Shown here: positions 17,244 to 25,891 of the stretch, piece after piece
Numbering within the stretch: position 1 is the first letter of the stretch
Layout of the letters: the number at the start of each line of letters is the position of its first letter
Assembly: GCA_017745115.1 (NCBI GenBank)
Contig: JAGIAA010000007.1
Location: forward strand, 1-64,000
Source: Sphingobium sp.
Lineage (GTDB): Bacteria > Pseudomonadota > Alphaproteobacteria > Sphingomonadales > Sphingomonadaceae
DNA length: 64,000 nt
Direction of reading: 5' to 3'
Position numbers and translations under genes: made by a program
The notes under the pieces: model-generated
Databases searched by the model: none
What the model was told of the DNA's origin: nothing
What the model saw: only the letters and a program-made list of their open reading frames with translations

Positions 17244-19685
17244 GTGTTGAACAGATTGGTAAAGGCAATCAAGGTTAGACGCCGACGCACCGCGCGACAA
17301 GGCGCGGCGCGCGCCGTCATAAGCCAGAGCAAGCTTTTCGATCCGCTGTGGTATGCCGAGCGCTACCCGGACGTTATTGCAGCGGGCCGCGACCCGCTCG
17401 ATCATTTCATCAGCCATGGTGGCGCTGAGGGAAGAAACCCTAGCGATCGGTTCGATACCCGCTGGTATCTCCAACGTAACCCGGATGTTGCCAGATCCGG
17501 CATGAATCCGCTCCTGCATTATCTTGAGCACGGACGCGACGAAGGCCGCTCCATGCGCGCAGTTGGATCGAAATCGCAAGCGGATGACGATTACGGCCTG
17601 AAATCGAGTTCCAAAAAAGCAAAGGGCAAGTCGGGCGAGCCGCGGGCCCTCCCCTATTCCTCCGATTTCACGTCAATCTGGCAGGCCCGGCCAGTCGCAT
17701 GGCGCGCGCTTTCGTCGCATCTGGGTTCGAGTGAAGCGCGGCAAGCGACCCCCAGATCGAACGGCGACGGCGGCGCCGTGACCTGGCTTGCCAGCTTCAT
17801 ACAGGCAAAGCAGTCCGAGTCTCCTCAGAGCGCTCGGGTCGCACTATTCGCGGCCATGCGGCGAGATTGTCTTCCTGAGACCGACGATCGAGACACAAGA
17901 GCGCGGCAGCATCCCCATCGCCTGCTGGCGGAACACGGCTTGGGGTTCGAAGCCGTCGCCGACGGCTGGTTTTCCGGCCAGGCACAGCTCATGCTCAGGG
18001 TCCGCGGCGTCGGTGCCGCACGATTACGCGCTTTCCAATATACCTCCGTTGGCGACATCGTCTGCTGTGCTGAGACGGCTATCGCGGATAGCGAAACCCA
18101 GCTGGTTCACCTGACTCTCGACCATGAGCTTTGTCCGGTTCTGCTGACCTGGCACGCCGATGACAACCGTTTGATATCCAGCACCCTTCTTCCCTTTCCA
18201 TCCCTGTTCAGGGGCGGCCTGCACCATTCCGAAATGGCCGCGAACGAGATCGTGACGGGCAAGCGGGACACGGTTGGCGACGTCATGGCATCGAGGGCAC
18301 TCGAAGCCTATTGCTGGCCCAATCCGGATGAGGGCTTCGCAATCAAGCGAATCGCCATTGACCTTCAGGGCGCGAGCGGTTCAGAGATTTTGTTCAGTGC
18401 CACAACGATCGCGACGCTCGCAGCCCAATTCGGCGTCGAAGTGGAGCTTCTGTCGGCAGGCCGCGGCGATGTGCTGCAACAGCTAGACAAACGACTGCGC
18501 ACCGAATTTCGCGGCCGCCGCATGATTGCACGCGCAAAGACAGGTCGAACGCTGGTTTTGCCGGCCGATGGTTTCCCGTCGCTGCATTGCCTCACCGCCC
18601 GAAACGGTGGGCAGCAGTTGGGCATGAGCAGCTTTTGCATCGTCGATGCCGAAACGCGAGAGCTGGAAGCACTGGTTTGCCAGCCCAAAACCTCAGCCGC
18701 ATTGAGCGCGCTCCATCATCCGGCTCTCCCATTGCCGTATCCCTTCGTCCGAGACGACGAGTCGGGCCTTCCAGCTGCCGGCCGGCATTTCGGGGCGCCC
18801 GTCATGATCCGGTTTCGTAATGCCAAGGTCTGGAACGTCGACGCGCTTATGCCGCTCTCGCCTGATATACGCATGCCTACTCCACCGGTCGCACAAAGCC
18901 CTGGGGACGGCCGAAGAGCCCGCATATGCGTCATCATCGACCGACCGACGAGCGGCGATCAGCTCTCTCTCTGTGTCAGCTCGCTGGCACATCAGACGAT
19001 CGCTGACGATCTCGACATCGCGCTCGTGGGCGATGAAAATCCATCCGCAGTGGCGGCGGAGCTGTTTAGTGGAAGGATCGCGCTGCGCCCCGCATCCGAA
19101 GCGTCGCGGGCCGAGCGCCTCAATCGCGCAGCGTCTGCTGCAACTTCGGACTATCTGTTGTTCCTGGATGCCTCGGTGTGTTTACCCGACCCCCGCACTT
19201 TGACGCTTCTGCTAGCGATGGCCAGCCAGCCGCAAATCGCTTCAGTGTCGTGCGCCCTTGTTCGGGAAGATGATATCGACGGCGCCACTTCCGTCGAATG
19301 CAGCGGCTATTTCGAGCAATGGCAAGATGCCCCGAGGAGCCCTGCGCCGGCATCTCACACGGACGCGGCCCAGATCTTTCCTGCGTCGACCTATCCGGTC
19401 GTGGCGAACGACATGCGGCTCTGCCTGGTGCCGATCGGCGTATGGCGCGATCTTGGCGGCCTGAATGCCAAAACCTTCCCCGACAGCGGCTTCGACGTCG
19501 ATTTTGGCTTGCGCGCCAGAGTTGGGCACTTCGAACATTATTGCACCACTCTGACGAGAGCTGCAGTCGCAAAGCAGGAGCCCGCCTCGGTGAAGGTCGA
19601 CGAGAGCCCCCACCCTGCCATCCCGCGGGAGTTGCGCGAGCAAATGTCCGAACAGGTCTTGAGCATCAGAAAGCTGCATCGATGA
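17244..19685 (+). CDS. Large protein with two WY-x-PDV repeats and a C-terminal GT2-like domain
   Basis: An 813-residue protein. Residues 32-66 and 70-102 are two copies of a short repeat (FDPLWYAERYPDV...PLDHFISHGGAEGR; FDTRWYLQRNPDV...PLLHYLEHGRDEGR) that is often found at the ends of glycosyltransferases in alphaproteobacteria. A long unrecognised middle follows (about 105-540). The last 270 residues resemble a GT2 domain: RICVIIDRPTSGDQLSLCVS, TSDYLLFLDASVCLPDP in the position of the D-x-D, and FPDSGFDVDFGLRARVGHF in the position of the catalytic ED/ND motif. The usual metal-binding acids are weak, so activity is uncertain. Start GTG at 17244 has GGAAG upstream. The stop overlaps the next ATG (ATGA). 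Confidence 0.72.
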   Translation: MLNRLVKAIKVRRRRTARQGAARAVISQSKLFDPLWYAERYPDVIAAGRDPLDHFISHGGAEGRNPSDRFDTRWYLQRNPDVARSGMNPLLHYLEHGRDEGRSMRAVGSKSQADDDYGLKSSSKKAKGKSGEPRALPYSSDFTSIWQARPVAWRALSSHLGSSEARQATPRSNGDGGAVTWLASFIQAKQSESPQSARVALFAAMRRDCLPETDDRDTRARQHPHRLLAEHGLGFEAVADGWFSGQAQLMLRVRGVGAARLRAFQYTSVGDIVCCAETAIADSETQLVHLTLDHELCPVLLTWHADDNRLISSTLLPFPSLFRGGLHHSEMAANEIVTGKRDTVGDVMASRALEAYCWPNPDEGFAIKRIAIDLQGASGSEILFSATTIATLAAQFGVEVELLSAGRGDVLQQLDKRLRTEFRGRRMIARAKTGRTLVLPADGFPSLHCLTARNGGQQLGMSSFCIVDAETRELEALVCQPKTSAALSALHHPALPLPYPFVRDDESGLPAAGRHFGAPVMIRFRNAKVWNVDALMPLSPDIRMPTPPVAQSPGDGRRARICVIIDRPTSGDQLSLCVSSLAHQTIADDLDIALVGDENPSAVAAELFSGRIALRPASEASRAERLNRAASAATSDYLLFLDASVCLPDPRTLTLLLAMASQPQIASVSCALVREDDIDGATSVECSGYFEQWQDAPRSPAPASHTDAAQIFPASTYPVVANDMRLCLVPIGVWRDLGGLNAKTFPDSGFDVDFGLRARVGHFEHYCTTLTRAAVAKQEPASVKVDESPHPAIPRELREQMSEQVLSIRKLHR

Positions 19686-21205
19686 AGATTCAGGTCTTCG
19701 TCCGCTCCGCCGATTGGCTGCATAGCGCGGGCACGCGTATCCGGTATCGCAGGCTGCAACCGGAATTTGCGCGGCTGGGTTACAGCCTTGCAATCGATCC
19801 GATCAGTCGCATCCGGGAAGGCCTCAAGCTCAACGCCGACGTCTATCTGTTCAGCAAATGCCAGGATGCCGGAGCGCTCATGCTCGCCGACATGCTGCGC
19901 GAAGCGGGCGCGCTGGTCGGCTTCGATCTGTTCGACGACTATATCAGCGGAGAGTCGAGCGCCACGTTCGCGCAACGGGAGTTTCAACGTTCGCTCAGCG
20001 GAAGAGTCGATTTCCTGCTTTGCTCGACTGAACGGATGGCCACGGTCGCCAGGCTGACAGACCCGACCATCCCGGTCCATGTTCTCAACGATCCGTTCGA
20101 GCCGGCGGCTCGCGAGAGACTTGCGCAGCTCGTCGACCACAAAGCCGACCAGATGCGCCGGACCGGGCGGATCGATGTCCTGTGGTTCGGCCAGGGGAAT
20201 AACCCTTTATATCCGGTGGGTCTCAGCGATCTGGTTTCATTCAGCGAGGCGTTGCAACCGTTGAGGGCGGCCGGGCTGAATGTTCATTTGAAGGTTCTGA
20301 CCAATGCCGATGCCCTCGATGCGGATGGTCTGGGCCATCTCAGGAATCTTCCATACGACATCGAGGTCGAGGAATGGACCGCAGAGGGTGAGCGGATCAG
20401 CCTCGACCAGTCGATGCTGGCGTTTCTACCGGTCAATTATCAAAGCTTCAGTATCGCCAAATCGTTGAACCGTGCGGTGACTGCCTTGACGCACGGCGCG
20501 CAGATATTGGCCGCCGGCTATCCTCTCTATGCCGCGCTAGACGACTTCATTTATTCCGAAGCGACAGATTTTATCGCTGATCTGCAAGCCAAGTCACTCA
20601 AGCTCAGGATCTCCACTCTGAACAAGCTGGACAGTGACTTAACTTCCCTTGCCGATCCAACGCAGGAAGCCGCGAAGTTCCTGACTTTCCTGACCGCGCT
20701 ACCAAGCGGCACCGTCGAAGTTCCGATCAGGCACAGGCCGCTTCGAGCAATTATTCATGGCGCAGCTTCCACTCCGGCGATTCACGGCTTGGGACGTGCA
20801 TTGGGCTGGCTTTCGCTGGCCTCTCCGCTCACCCGCCAGACGCTTTCCTTTCACGCGCAAATCGGTTTTTTTGACGACGCGGATACGCTCCAACTCAGAC
20901 TCGCGCGCGAGTCTCTTTCACGTCTTTCCGACAAGTGGCACGGCCGAGCGGTGGCGTTGCCTCGAGCTGAATTTGGCGAACTTGGCCATGTCCTACCGCT
21001 GCCGGATACTCAGGCGGGCAACGTGCTCGGTTCTTTGACGCCGCAGATGCTGAAAACCAGAGCCGGGCGCATGATTCACAGCGAAGCCGTCATGGCAGCC
21101 ACTGAAGCGGTGTTCGGGGATGTATTCGGCGACATGATGATGATGCGATCTGAGATGGAGGTGCCGCTGTCGGGCATGGCACGAATTTCGGCAGCGCGCG
21201 CATGA
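19682..21205 (+). CDS. GT-B-like glycosyltransferase (D-D motif group)
   Basis: A 507-residue protein. Its N-terminal region contains HSAGTRIRYRRLQPEFARLG and LVGFDLFDDYISGES, corresponding to the RIRY and F-x-D-x-DD stretches of the 846-residue and 744-residue proteins in this run. It continues with VDFLLCSTERMATVA and a donor-domain start IDVLWFGQGNNPLYPVGLSD. The remaining C-terminal 170 residues are unrecognised. ATG at 19682 overlaps the previous stop (ATGA) and the stop overlaps the next ATG (21202-21205), so the three last genes of the run are coupled. An upstream extension in the same frame lies wholly inside the preceding gene and is not used. Acceptor and donor unknown. Confidence 0.75.
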   Translation: MKIQVFVRSADWLHSAGTRIRYRRLQPEFARLGYSLAIDPISRIREGLKLNADVYLFSKCQDAGALMLADMLREAGALVGFDLFDDYISGESSATFAQREFQRSLSGRVDFLLCSTERMATVARLTDPTIPVHVLNDPFEPAARERLAQLVDHKADQMRRTGRIDVLWFGQGNNPLYPVGLSDLVSFSEALQPLRAAGLNVHLKVLTNADALDADGLGHLRNLPYDIEVEEWTAEGERISLDQSMLAFLPVNYQSFSIAKSLNRAVTALTHGAQILAAGYPLYAALDDFIYSEATDFIADLQAKSLKLRISTLNKLDSDLTSLADPTQEAAKFLTFLTALPSGTVEVPIRHRPLRAIIHGAASTPAIHGLGRALGWLSLASPLTRQTLSFHAQIGFFDDADTLQLRLARESLSRLSDKWHGRAVALPRAEFGELGHVLPLPDTQAGNVLGSLTPQMLKTRAGRMIHSEAVMAATEAVFGDVFGDMMMMRSEMEVPLSGMARISAARA

Positions 21206-23436
21206 GCAGCCAGCCACACATCTCGGCCGGTCCGATGCCGCAAGCAGCATTTCTGTTTGATCTTATTCAGGACATCAACGTCCTGCGACCCATCATCAGG
21301 GTGTTGGCGGCCGAGACCCGGCTCGACCTATTATTCCTCGTTTCGCATAAGTTGGCGCGTCGAGATCGCACGGGGGTCTGGATCGCTGAGCTTGACGAGT
21401 TGGCATCGCTCACCGGCGCCAAGATATCTCAATTTGAAAGCCCCTTGGCCGCCTTCCGGCTATTGCAGGGCCGATCGGGCCTGATCTTTTCGGCCAGCGA
21501 GACGGATCTGGTTGCTCATGAGGTCAATCATGAGGTTTTCCGCGCGGCGCCGAGCAGCTACGTTCGGATCACGATCCAGCACGGGCACGAATGCGTCGGC
21601 TTTCGCCAGAACCGCGAACAGACCATTGTCCACGGCGATCAGGTCCGCTTTGCGGCCGACATTGTTTGTGGCTGGGGACCGGTCGACACAATGGAGCATC
21701 TCTGCAGTTCCGAGCGCGAAAAATATTTCGAACTTGGGCCGCCGATGGTTCTGGATCGTCTCTTCAATAAACGCCTTGCGGAGACCGCATCGGTGGAAGG
21801 CCTTGTCTGCGAGAACCTGCATTCGGTCCGGATGAGGACCACGGGCGATTTCCAGACGACCTATCTGGACACCATCCGTGCGTTTGCTGCTACCCAGGCA
21901 GCCGCGGGCCGGACGATCGCCCTGCGGCCGCATCCCGGCGGACAGTTCGTGATCAAGAACAAGATCGCCCTGCCTCCCAATGTGACGCTCGCCAACTCGG
22001 CCATGTACAAGACCGACTTGAAGCGTTTCGCTTACGGCATTTCAGCGCCGTCCTCCGTGCTGATCGACATGGTAATGGCCGGCATTCCGACGGCAGTCTG
22101 GTGCGATGCAAACTGCATTATCGACACGTCGGGCTATGCCGGGCTGACCCAGGTCTCGTCGGTCGAGGATTGGGCGGCCTTTGCCAACGCCGCGGTCACC
22201 GATCCCGAGCCGATCCTTGCTCGGCAGCGTGAGTTCTTGGACCGAAACGCCCTTGATATGGCGCCAGAGCATGTGCGCGAGCGGCTGCTGAGCTTGGTCG
22301 AAGGGGCAACCGCGCCAATGCGCGGGTCGCGGCCGCTACGCCGCGCGACGCGGCTTTTGCTGGTCGCGAACGGTGTGGTGCCAACGCTTCATATCAGCTT
22401 CCTCAAGCCACTTGCCCCGCTGATCGAGGCTGGCTTTCTGGAAACGAAAATCGTGACCGAGGCCGGTCTGCGTGACGGGTCCGAGAAGCGCGCTAACAGC
22501 GATCAGACGGTGGCCGCGTCAATCGCGGTCGACGAAATCAATGCATTCGCACCCGACATTGCCGTCTTCTGCCGGTACAGCGGACCGGCTGCCAAGGACA
22601 TGGTCGAGCGGCTGCGCCAGGCCCGGGTGCCCGTTGTCTTTCACATTGACGACAATCTGCTGAACGTGCCGCCGGACATCGGTCCAAAGCATGTCGAGCA
22701 TAACCGCATCGAACGTACCTCGACCGTGCGCTACCTGCTTCAGAATGCCGATCTCGTCTATTGCTCGACACGCCGGCTACACGAACAACTGCGGAATGAG
22801 GGTTTTGTCGACCGCCTCGAGCCCGGCGCCATCTATTGCAGTGGTGATGTCATCGTCCCGGCGGAACAGAAGCCTGTCCGCACAATCGGCTTCATGGGTA
22901 ATGACAAGACGCCTGAACTGGCCGATCTCGTACCCGTCATCGCGACAATATTGGACCGTAATCCTCAGATCCGCTTCGAGCTGTTCGGATCGATGGCTAT
23001 GCCGGACGAACTATTCCGTTACGGCGAGCGCGTCAGAGCGATCCCGCGGGTCAGCGACTATGACGAATTCATCGCCAGGTTTCGCGAACTCGAGTGGGAA
23101 ATTGGCCTGGCTCCCCTGCGGCAAACCCCGTTCAACGTCGTGAAGGCGGACACCAAGTGGGTCGATTATACCTCGATCGGCACGGCCGTCGTGGCGAGCG
23201 ACGGGACGGCCTATGACGATTGCTGCGCCGATGGCTGTGGCCTGCTGGCTAAAGATGCAAATGAATGGGCCGTTTCGATTCAATCGTTGATAGACAACCC
23301 CGACAAGCGCTTTGCGCTGGTGCTGGCAGCCCAGGCCAAGCTTCAGGCCTCCTATTCGCTTGAGCGTCTAGCTGAGCAGGTGCTCGACAAGTTTGACCGG
23401 GCGTCCGGCACAGCCATGGCGCGGGCGGACGGTTGA
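21202..23436 (+). CDS. Two-domain glycosyltransferase, CDP-glycerol-transferase-like N-half and GT-B C-half
   Basis: A 744-residue protein. The N-terminal half shows VRITIQHGHECVGFRQNREQ, CGWGPVDTMEH, LRPHPGGQF and YGISAPSSVLIDMVMAGIPT, an arrangement reminiscent of CDP-glycerol glycerophosphotransferase and polysialyltransferase-type GT-B enzymes. The C-terminal half (from about 380) contains VFHIDDNLLNVPPD, the D-D motif shared with the two related genes upstream, then LVYCSTRRLHEQL, IGFMGNDKTPELADLVP, ELFGSMAMP and WEIGLAPLRQTPFN. It ends the six-gene run. A small hairpin lies 20 bases after the stop. Two domains suggest two transfer steps. The donors cannot be inferred. Confidence 0.8.
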   Translation: MSSQPHISAGPMPQAAFLFDLIQDINVLRPIIRVLAAETRLDLLFLVSHKLARRDRTGVWIAELDELASLTGAKISQFESPLAAFRLLQGRSGLIFSASETDLVAHEVNHEVFRAAPSSYVRITIQHGHECVGFRQNREQTIVHGDQVRFAADIVCGWGPVDTMEHLCSSEREKYFELGPPMVLDRLFNKRLAETASVEGLVCENLHSVRMRTTGDFQTTYLDTIRAFAATQAAAGRTIALRPHPGGQFVIKNKIALPPNVTLANSAMYKTDLKRFAYGISAPSSVLIDMVMAGIPTAVWCDANCIIDTSGYAGLTQVSSVEDWAAFANAAVTDPEPILARQREFLDRNALDMAPEHVRERLLSLVEGATAPMRGSRPLRRATRLLLVANGVVPTLHISFLKPLAPLIEAGFLETKIVTEAGLRDGSEKRANSDQTVAASIAVDEINAFAPDIAVFCRYSGPAAKDMVERLRQARVPVVFHIDDNLLNVPPDIGPKHVEHNRIERTSTVRYLLQNADLVYCSTRRLHEQLRNEGFVDRLEPGAIYCSGDVIVPAEQKPVRTIGFMGNDKTPELADLVPVIATILDRNPQIRFELFGSMAMPDELFRYGERVRAIPRVSDYDEFIARFRELEWEIGLAPLRQTPFNVVKADTKWVDYTSIGTAVVASDGTAYDDCCADGCGLLAKDANEWAVSIQSLIDNPDKRFALVLAAQAKLQASYSLERLAEQVLDKFDRASGTAMARADG

Positions 23437-23455
23437 GCAGGCGAGCACACTGACA

Positions 23456-23472
23456 GCTGCCGATCAGGCAGC
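23456..23472. terminator. Short hairpin between convergent genes
   Basis: A perfect six-pair stem GCTGCC/GGCAGC with loop GATCA lies between the 744-residue glycosyltransferase and the convergent GSCFA gene. There is no T-run on either side, so it is at best a weak bidirectional terminator. Confidence 0.4.
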
Positions 23473-23510
23473 ATGTAGCCAGGTCGAAAGGATGTGCTGC
23501 CCTCGGCCGC

Positions 23511-24935
23511 TCAGGCCACGGAAGTCTGCTTCAGCTTGGCCGCTGCGCTCATCATGGCTTCGGCGTCGTCGTTTTCTCCCAATCGCCGGAATGCATTGGC
23601 GGCGAGTTCATAGGGCCGGAATTCGTCGGGGTCGATCTGAATGGCGATCTGAGCGGTTAGCGCCGTTTCCCTGAATTTGCCGAGTTTCCAATAACATTTG
23701 GCCAAATTATAGGCCATTTCATGGCTGCCGGCCCCCAGATCGAGCGCCATTTTCATTTGCTCGCTCGCCTCGGCATACCGCGCCTGCTTGAAAAGAAACC
23801 GCCCCCATCGAAATCGGACGATCGGTTCATCCGGCACGAGTAGCGCTGCCTGCTTGAATAGATTTTCAGCGGCCTGAAAATCGTTCGAGGCAGCCAATAT
23901 TGCCGCTTCCTTGACCAGCGCCAATGCTCGACCCTGATCGATGGTCCTTGTGGCTGCCGGCTCTTCGCTGTCGCGCACGAGATAGGCGTTCTGCATCCGG
24001 AGCACATTCAGCCGCACTGCCTCGTCGGCGACATGCGCACAGTCGTCTCGCCACGCCACGGAGCGCTCGGACAAGGTAATGCTTTCAAACGATGGATAAT
24101 AGTCGACGCGCGGATGTTCGCGGGAAATGACCTCCGCAGCGGCGCGTTGAACGGATTTCGAATAGGTATTGGCGATCAAGGCGTCGCGTTCCGTGAACGT
24201 GGCGCTGAGTGCGACAGGCGAAACGCTCAGGATAAGCCTGAAATCCGGATGCCCATAAGTGTCCAGTAGGGACAGGATCTGCCGCAAGGCTTGGACGATT
24301 TCACCATATTCAAGGACATGAAACTCGAAGCGGCCTGGATACCGGTCGATGACCGCCTTGAGCGGCAGCGTGTTCATGTAGATGCCGAATTCCCGATCAA
24401 ACCATGCTTCGGCCAGACCGAGTGTGATGAAGATCACCCGCGCGTCCTTGATCATGCGCATATAATTGAGAACCGCGCGGCGCATGCCGAACATGGTTTC
24501 CTTGCTCGCCGGCAACAAACCGGCGGCGAGTTGCATGTCGAGGTACCGATCTTCCTTGATCTGGACGATCGAGTCCCACGGAAAGGGCGTTTCCGGATCC
24601 AGAGCCCATTGCAGCTCGTTCAGAATGGAGTGGGCCACAAACTTGTTGAGCGTGTTGGATTTCACCCTCACGTTTTCGGCCTTGGTCAAGCCTTCGAACT
24701 GCGAGACGGCGACATTGAAGCCTTCGAGCAAGAGATGCTGTTCCACATTGCGGGCAAAGCACGATCCGATCGTGAAAATCAGGTCTCCGCGGACAATTTG
24801 AAACGACGGCCTGAGTTCGGGCATGCAGAAAGGCTGCAGGCGCCTTGCCTGATCTTCCGCGTCTCGCGGCCAATGCGCCCCATGCTGCTGGGCGTTCAGC
24901 ATGGCGTCTTCGTAGGACAGTGAGACGACAGGCAT
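23511..24935 (-). CDS. GSCFA-domain protein with C-terminal tetratricopeptide-like repeats
   Basis: A 474-residue protein. The GSCFA motif that names the family is at 57-61 (FTIGSCFARNVEQHL), followed by the other family blocks: ARVIFITLGLAEAWFD, FRLILSVSPVALSATF and ANTYSKSVQRAAAEV. GSCFA proteins are related to SGNH/GDSL hydrolases and are seen in polysaccharide loci, where an acyl-ester role is suspected but not proven. From about residue 335 onward come helical repeats typical of TPRs (AAENLFKQAALLVPDEPIVR; ARYAEASEQMKMALDLGAGS; FRETALTAQIAIQIDPDEF). The start ATG abuts the stop TAG of the oxygenase gene upstream with no spacer. A second GSCFA gene lies at 29174. Confidence 0.85.
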   Translation of the reverse strand: MPVVSLSYEDAMLNAQQHGAHWPRDAEDQARRLQPFCMPELRPSFQIVRGDLIFTIGSCFARNVEQHLLLEGFNVAVSQFEGLTKAENVRVKSNTLNKFVAHSILNELQWALDPETPFPWDSIVQIKEDRYLDMQLAAGLLPASKETMFGMRRAVLNYMRMIKDARVIFITLGLAEAWFDREFGIYMNTLPLKAVIDRYPGRFEFHVLEYGEIVQALRQILSLLDTYGHPDFRLILSVSPVALSATFTERDALIANTYSKSVQRAAAEVISREHPRVDYYPSFESITLSERSVAWRDDCAHVADEAVRLNVLRMQNAYLVRDSEEPAATRTIDQGRALALVKEAAILAASNDFQAAENLFKQAALLVPDEPIVRFRWGRFLFKQARYAEASEQMKMALDLGAGSHEMAYNLAKCYWKLGKFRETALTAQIAIQIDPDEFRPYELAANAFRRLGENDDAEAMMSAAAKLKQTSVA

Positions 24936-25787
24936 CTAGGCCTCCTGCAGGCTGGCGTTCTTGGTTCGAAACTGCTCGGCGAGATTCAGATAATGCCGTG
25001 CGGGTTCGAGCATGCTGCGACCCGGGATGGCGAAATCGATCGACAGGGCGCGTCGACCATAGAAGATCTGATGGGAAATCTGTCGACTATCGACGATCCA
25101 TATATCGCCGGGATCGAAATAGCTGACATGCCTCGGTTGACTGTCCCACCACTCGGCGGTGCCTTTTCCAAACGTGACGTGATTTAGTTGAGCCCAGACA
25201 TCTCCACGGGTCATATTTTCGAGTTTGCGGGGATCTATCTTACCCGCGTTCATCGCGCATATGTCGTCGACGGGCCAACTCGTCTGCCAGATCCGCGGCT
25301 GATTATCCAAGTTTATAAACATCCGAGCAGGATAATCTTCGCTCTCACCCTTATAGGCATCAATATGCATATTTTCGTTCATGACCGTGGCAAGACGCCA
25401 AACCGTCTTGCGTTTAGTGAATTCGTATCCGGAAAATATGGATAGATACGTCGGAATAATCTGTTGATAAATCGATCGCATATTATCGATCAATTTTTCA
25501 GCAGTCGTGTCATTTACACCGGCTTCAATCATCCGCTGGAGATGATCATCCACGTCATGCATATCGAAATTTGCGACGCTGCTACGAAATTTCTTGAGGT
25601 TCCTGTTGGATTCCCGATCAAGGTTTGCCCAGAAATCAAAATCGATATCGATTTTCAAATTCGGAAATGTAATAACCTTTCCGGACTCATATTCCGGCAC
25701 ATAGCTCTTCTCGATCCGACCAGAAGCGACCTCGGCAGCTTCAACAAAGTAGTTCGGCAACTTGGGATTAACAAACAGCTCTGGCAT
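24936..25787 (-). CDS. Kdo-hydroxylase-like Fe(II)/2-oxoglutarate oxygenase, copy 1
   Basis: A 283-residue protein resembling Kdo 3-hydroxylase (KdoO). Near the N-terminus is YESGKVITFPNL. The iron-binding H-x-D is H141/D143 (ENMHIDAY), followed by RMFINLDNQPRIWQ. The distal histidine is H239 in SRQISHQIFYGRR, with Arg 245/246 placed to bind 2-oxoglutarate. These three blocks occur in order in two other genes here (32324 and 35893), so they are paralogues. The first half of the gene is AT-rich, with one 60-base stretch near 25441 having about a third G+C. The FkbM methyltransferase gene lies 104 bases upstream on the same strand, and the GSCFA gene starts directly at its stop. The substrate could be Kdo or another capsule sugar. 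Confidence 0.68.
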   Translation of the reverse strand: MPELFVNPKLPNYFVEAAEVASGRIEKSYVPEYESGKVITFPNLKIDIDFDFWANLDRESNRNLKKFRSSVANFDMHDVDDHLQRMIEAGVNDTTAEKLIDNMRSIYQQIIPTYLSIFSGYEFTKRKTVWRLATVMNENMHIDAYKGESEDYPARMFINLDNQPRIWQTSWPVDDICAMNAGKIDPRKLENMTRGDVWAQLNHVTFGKGTAEWWDSQPRHVSYFDPGDIWIVDSRQISHQIFYGRRALSIDFAIPGRSMLEPARHYLNLAEQFRTKNASLQEA

Positions 25788-25891
25788 GAATGACCCCGTC
25801 GGATTTGCGAGCCCTGATATGAGTTGGTGAATATGAACTCAAGCGACCGCCCGAAAATCGGCGGCGTATGTCCTCACTAGCCGAATTCAGA

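Noticed and set aside
19298..19681. Extension of the 507-residue glycosyltransferase to 19298
   Set aside because: The added part lies wholly inside the preceding gene in another frame; the ATG at 19682 overlaps that gene's stop in the same manner as the neighbours.
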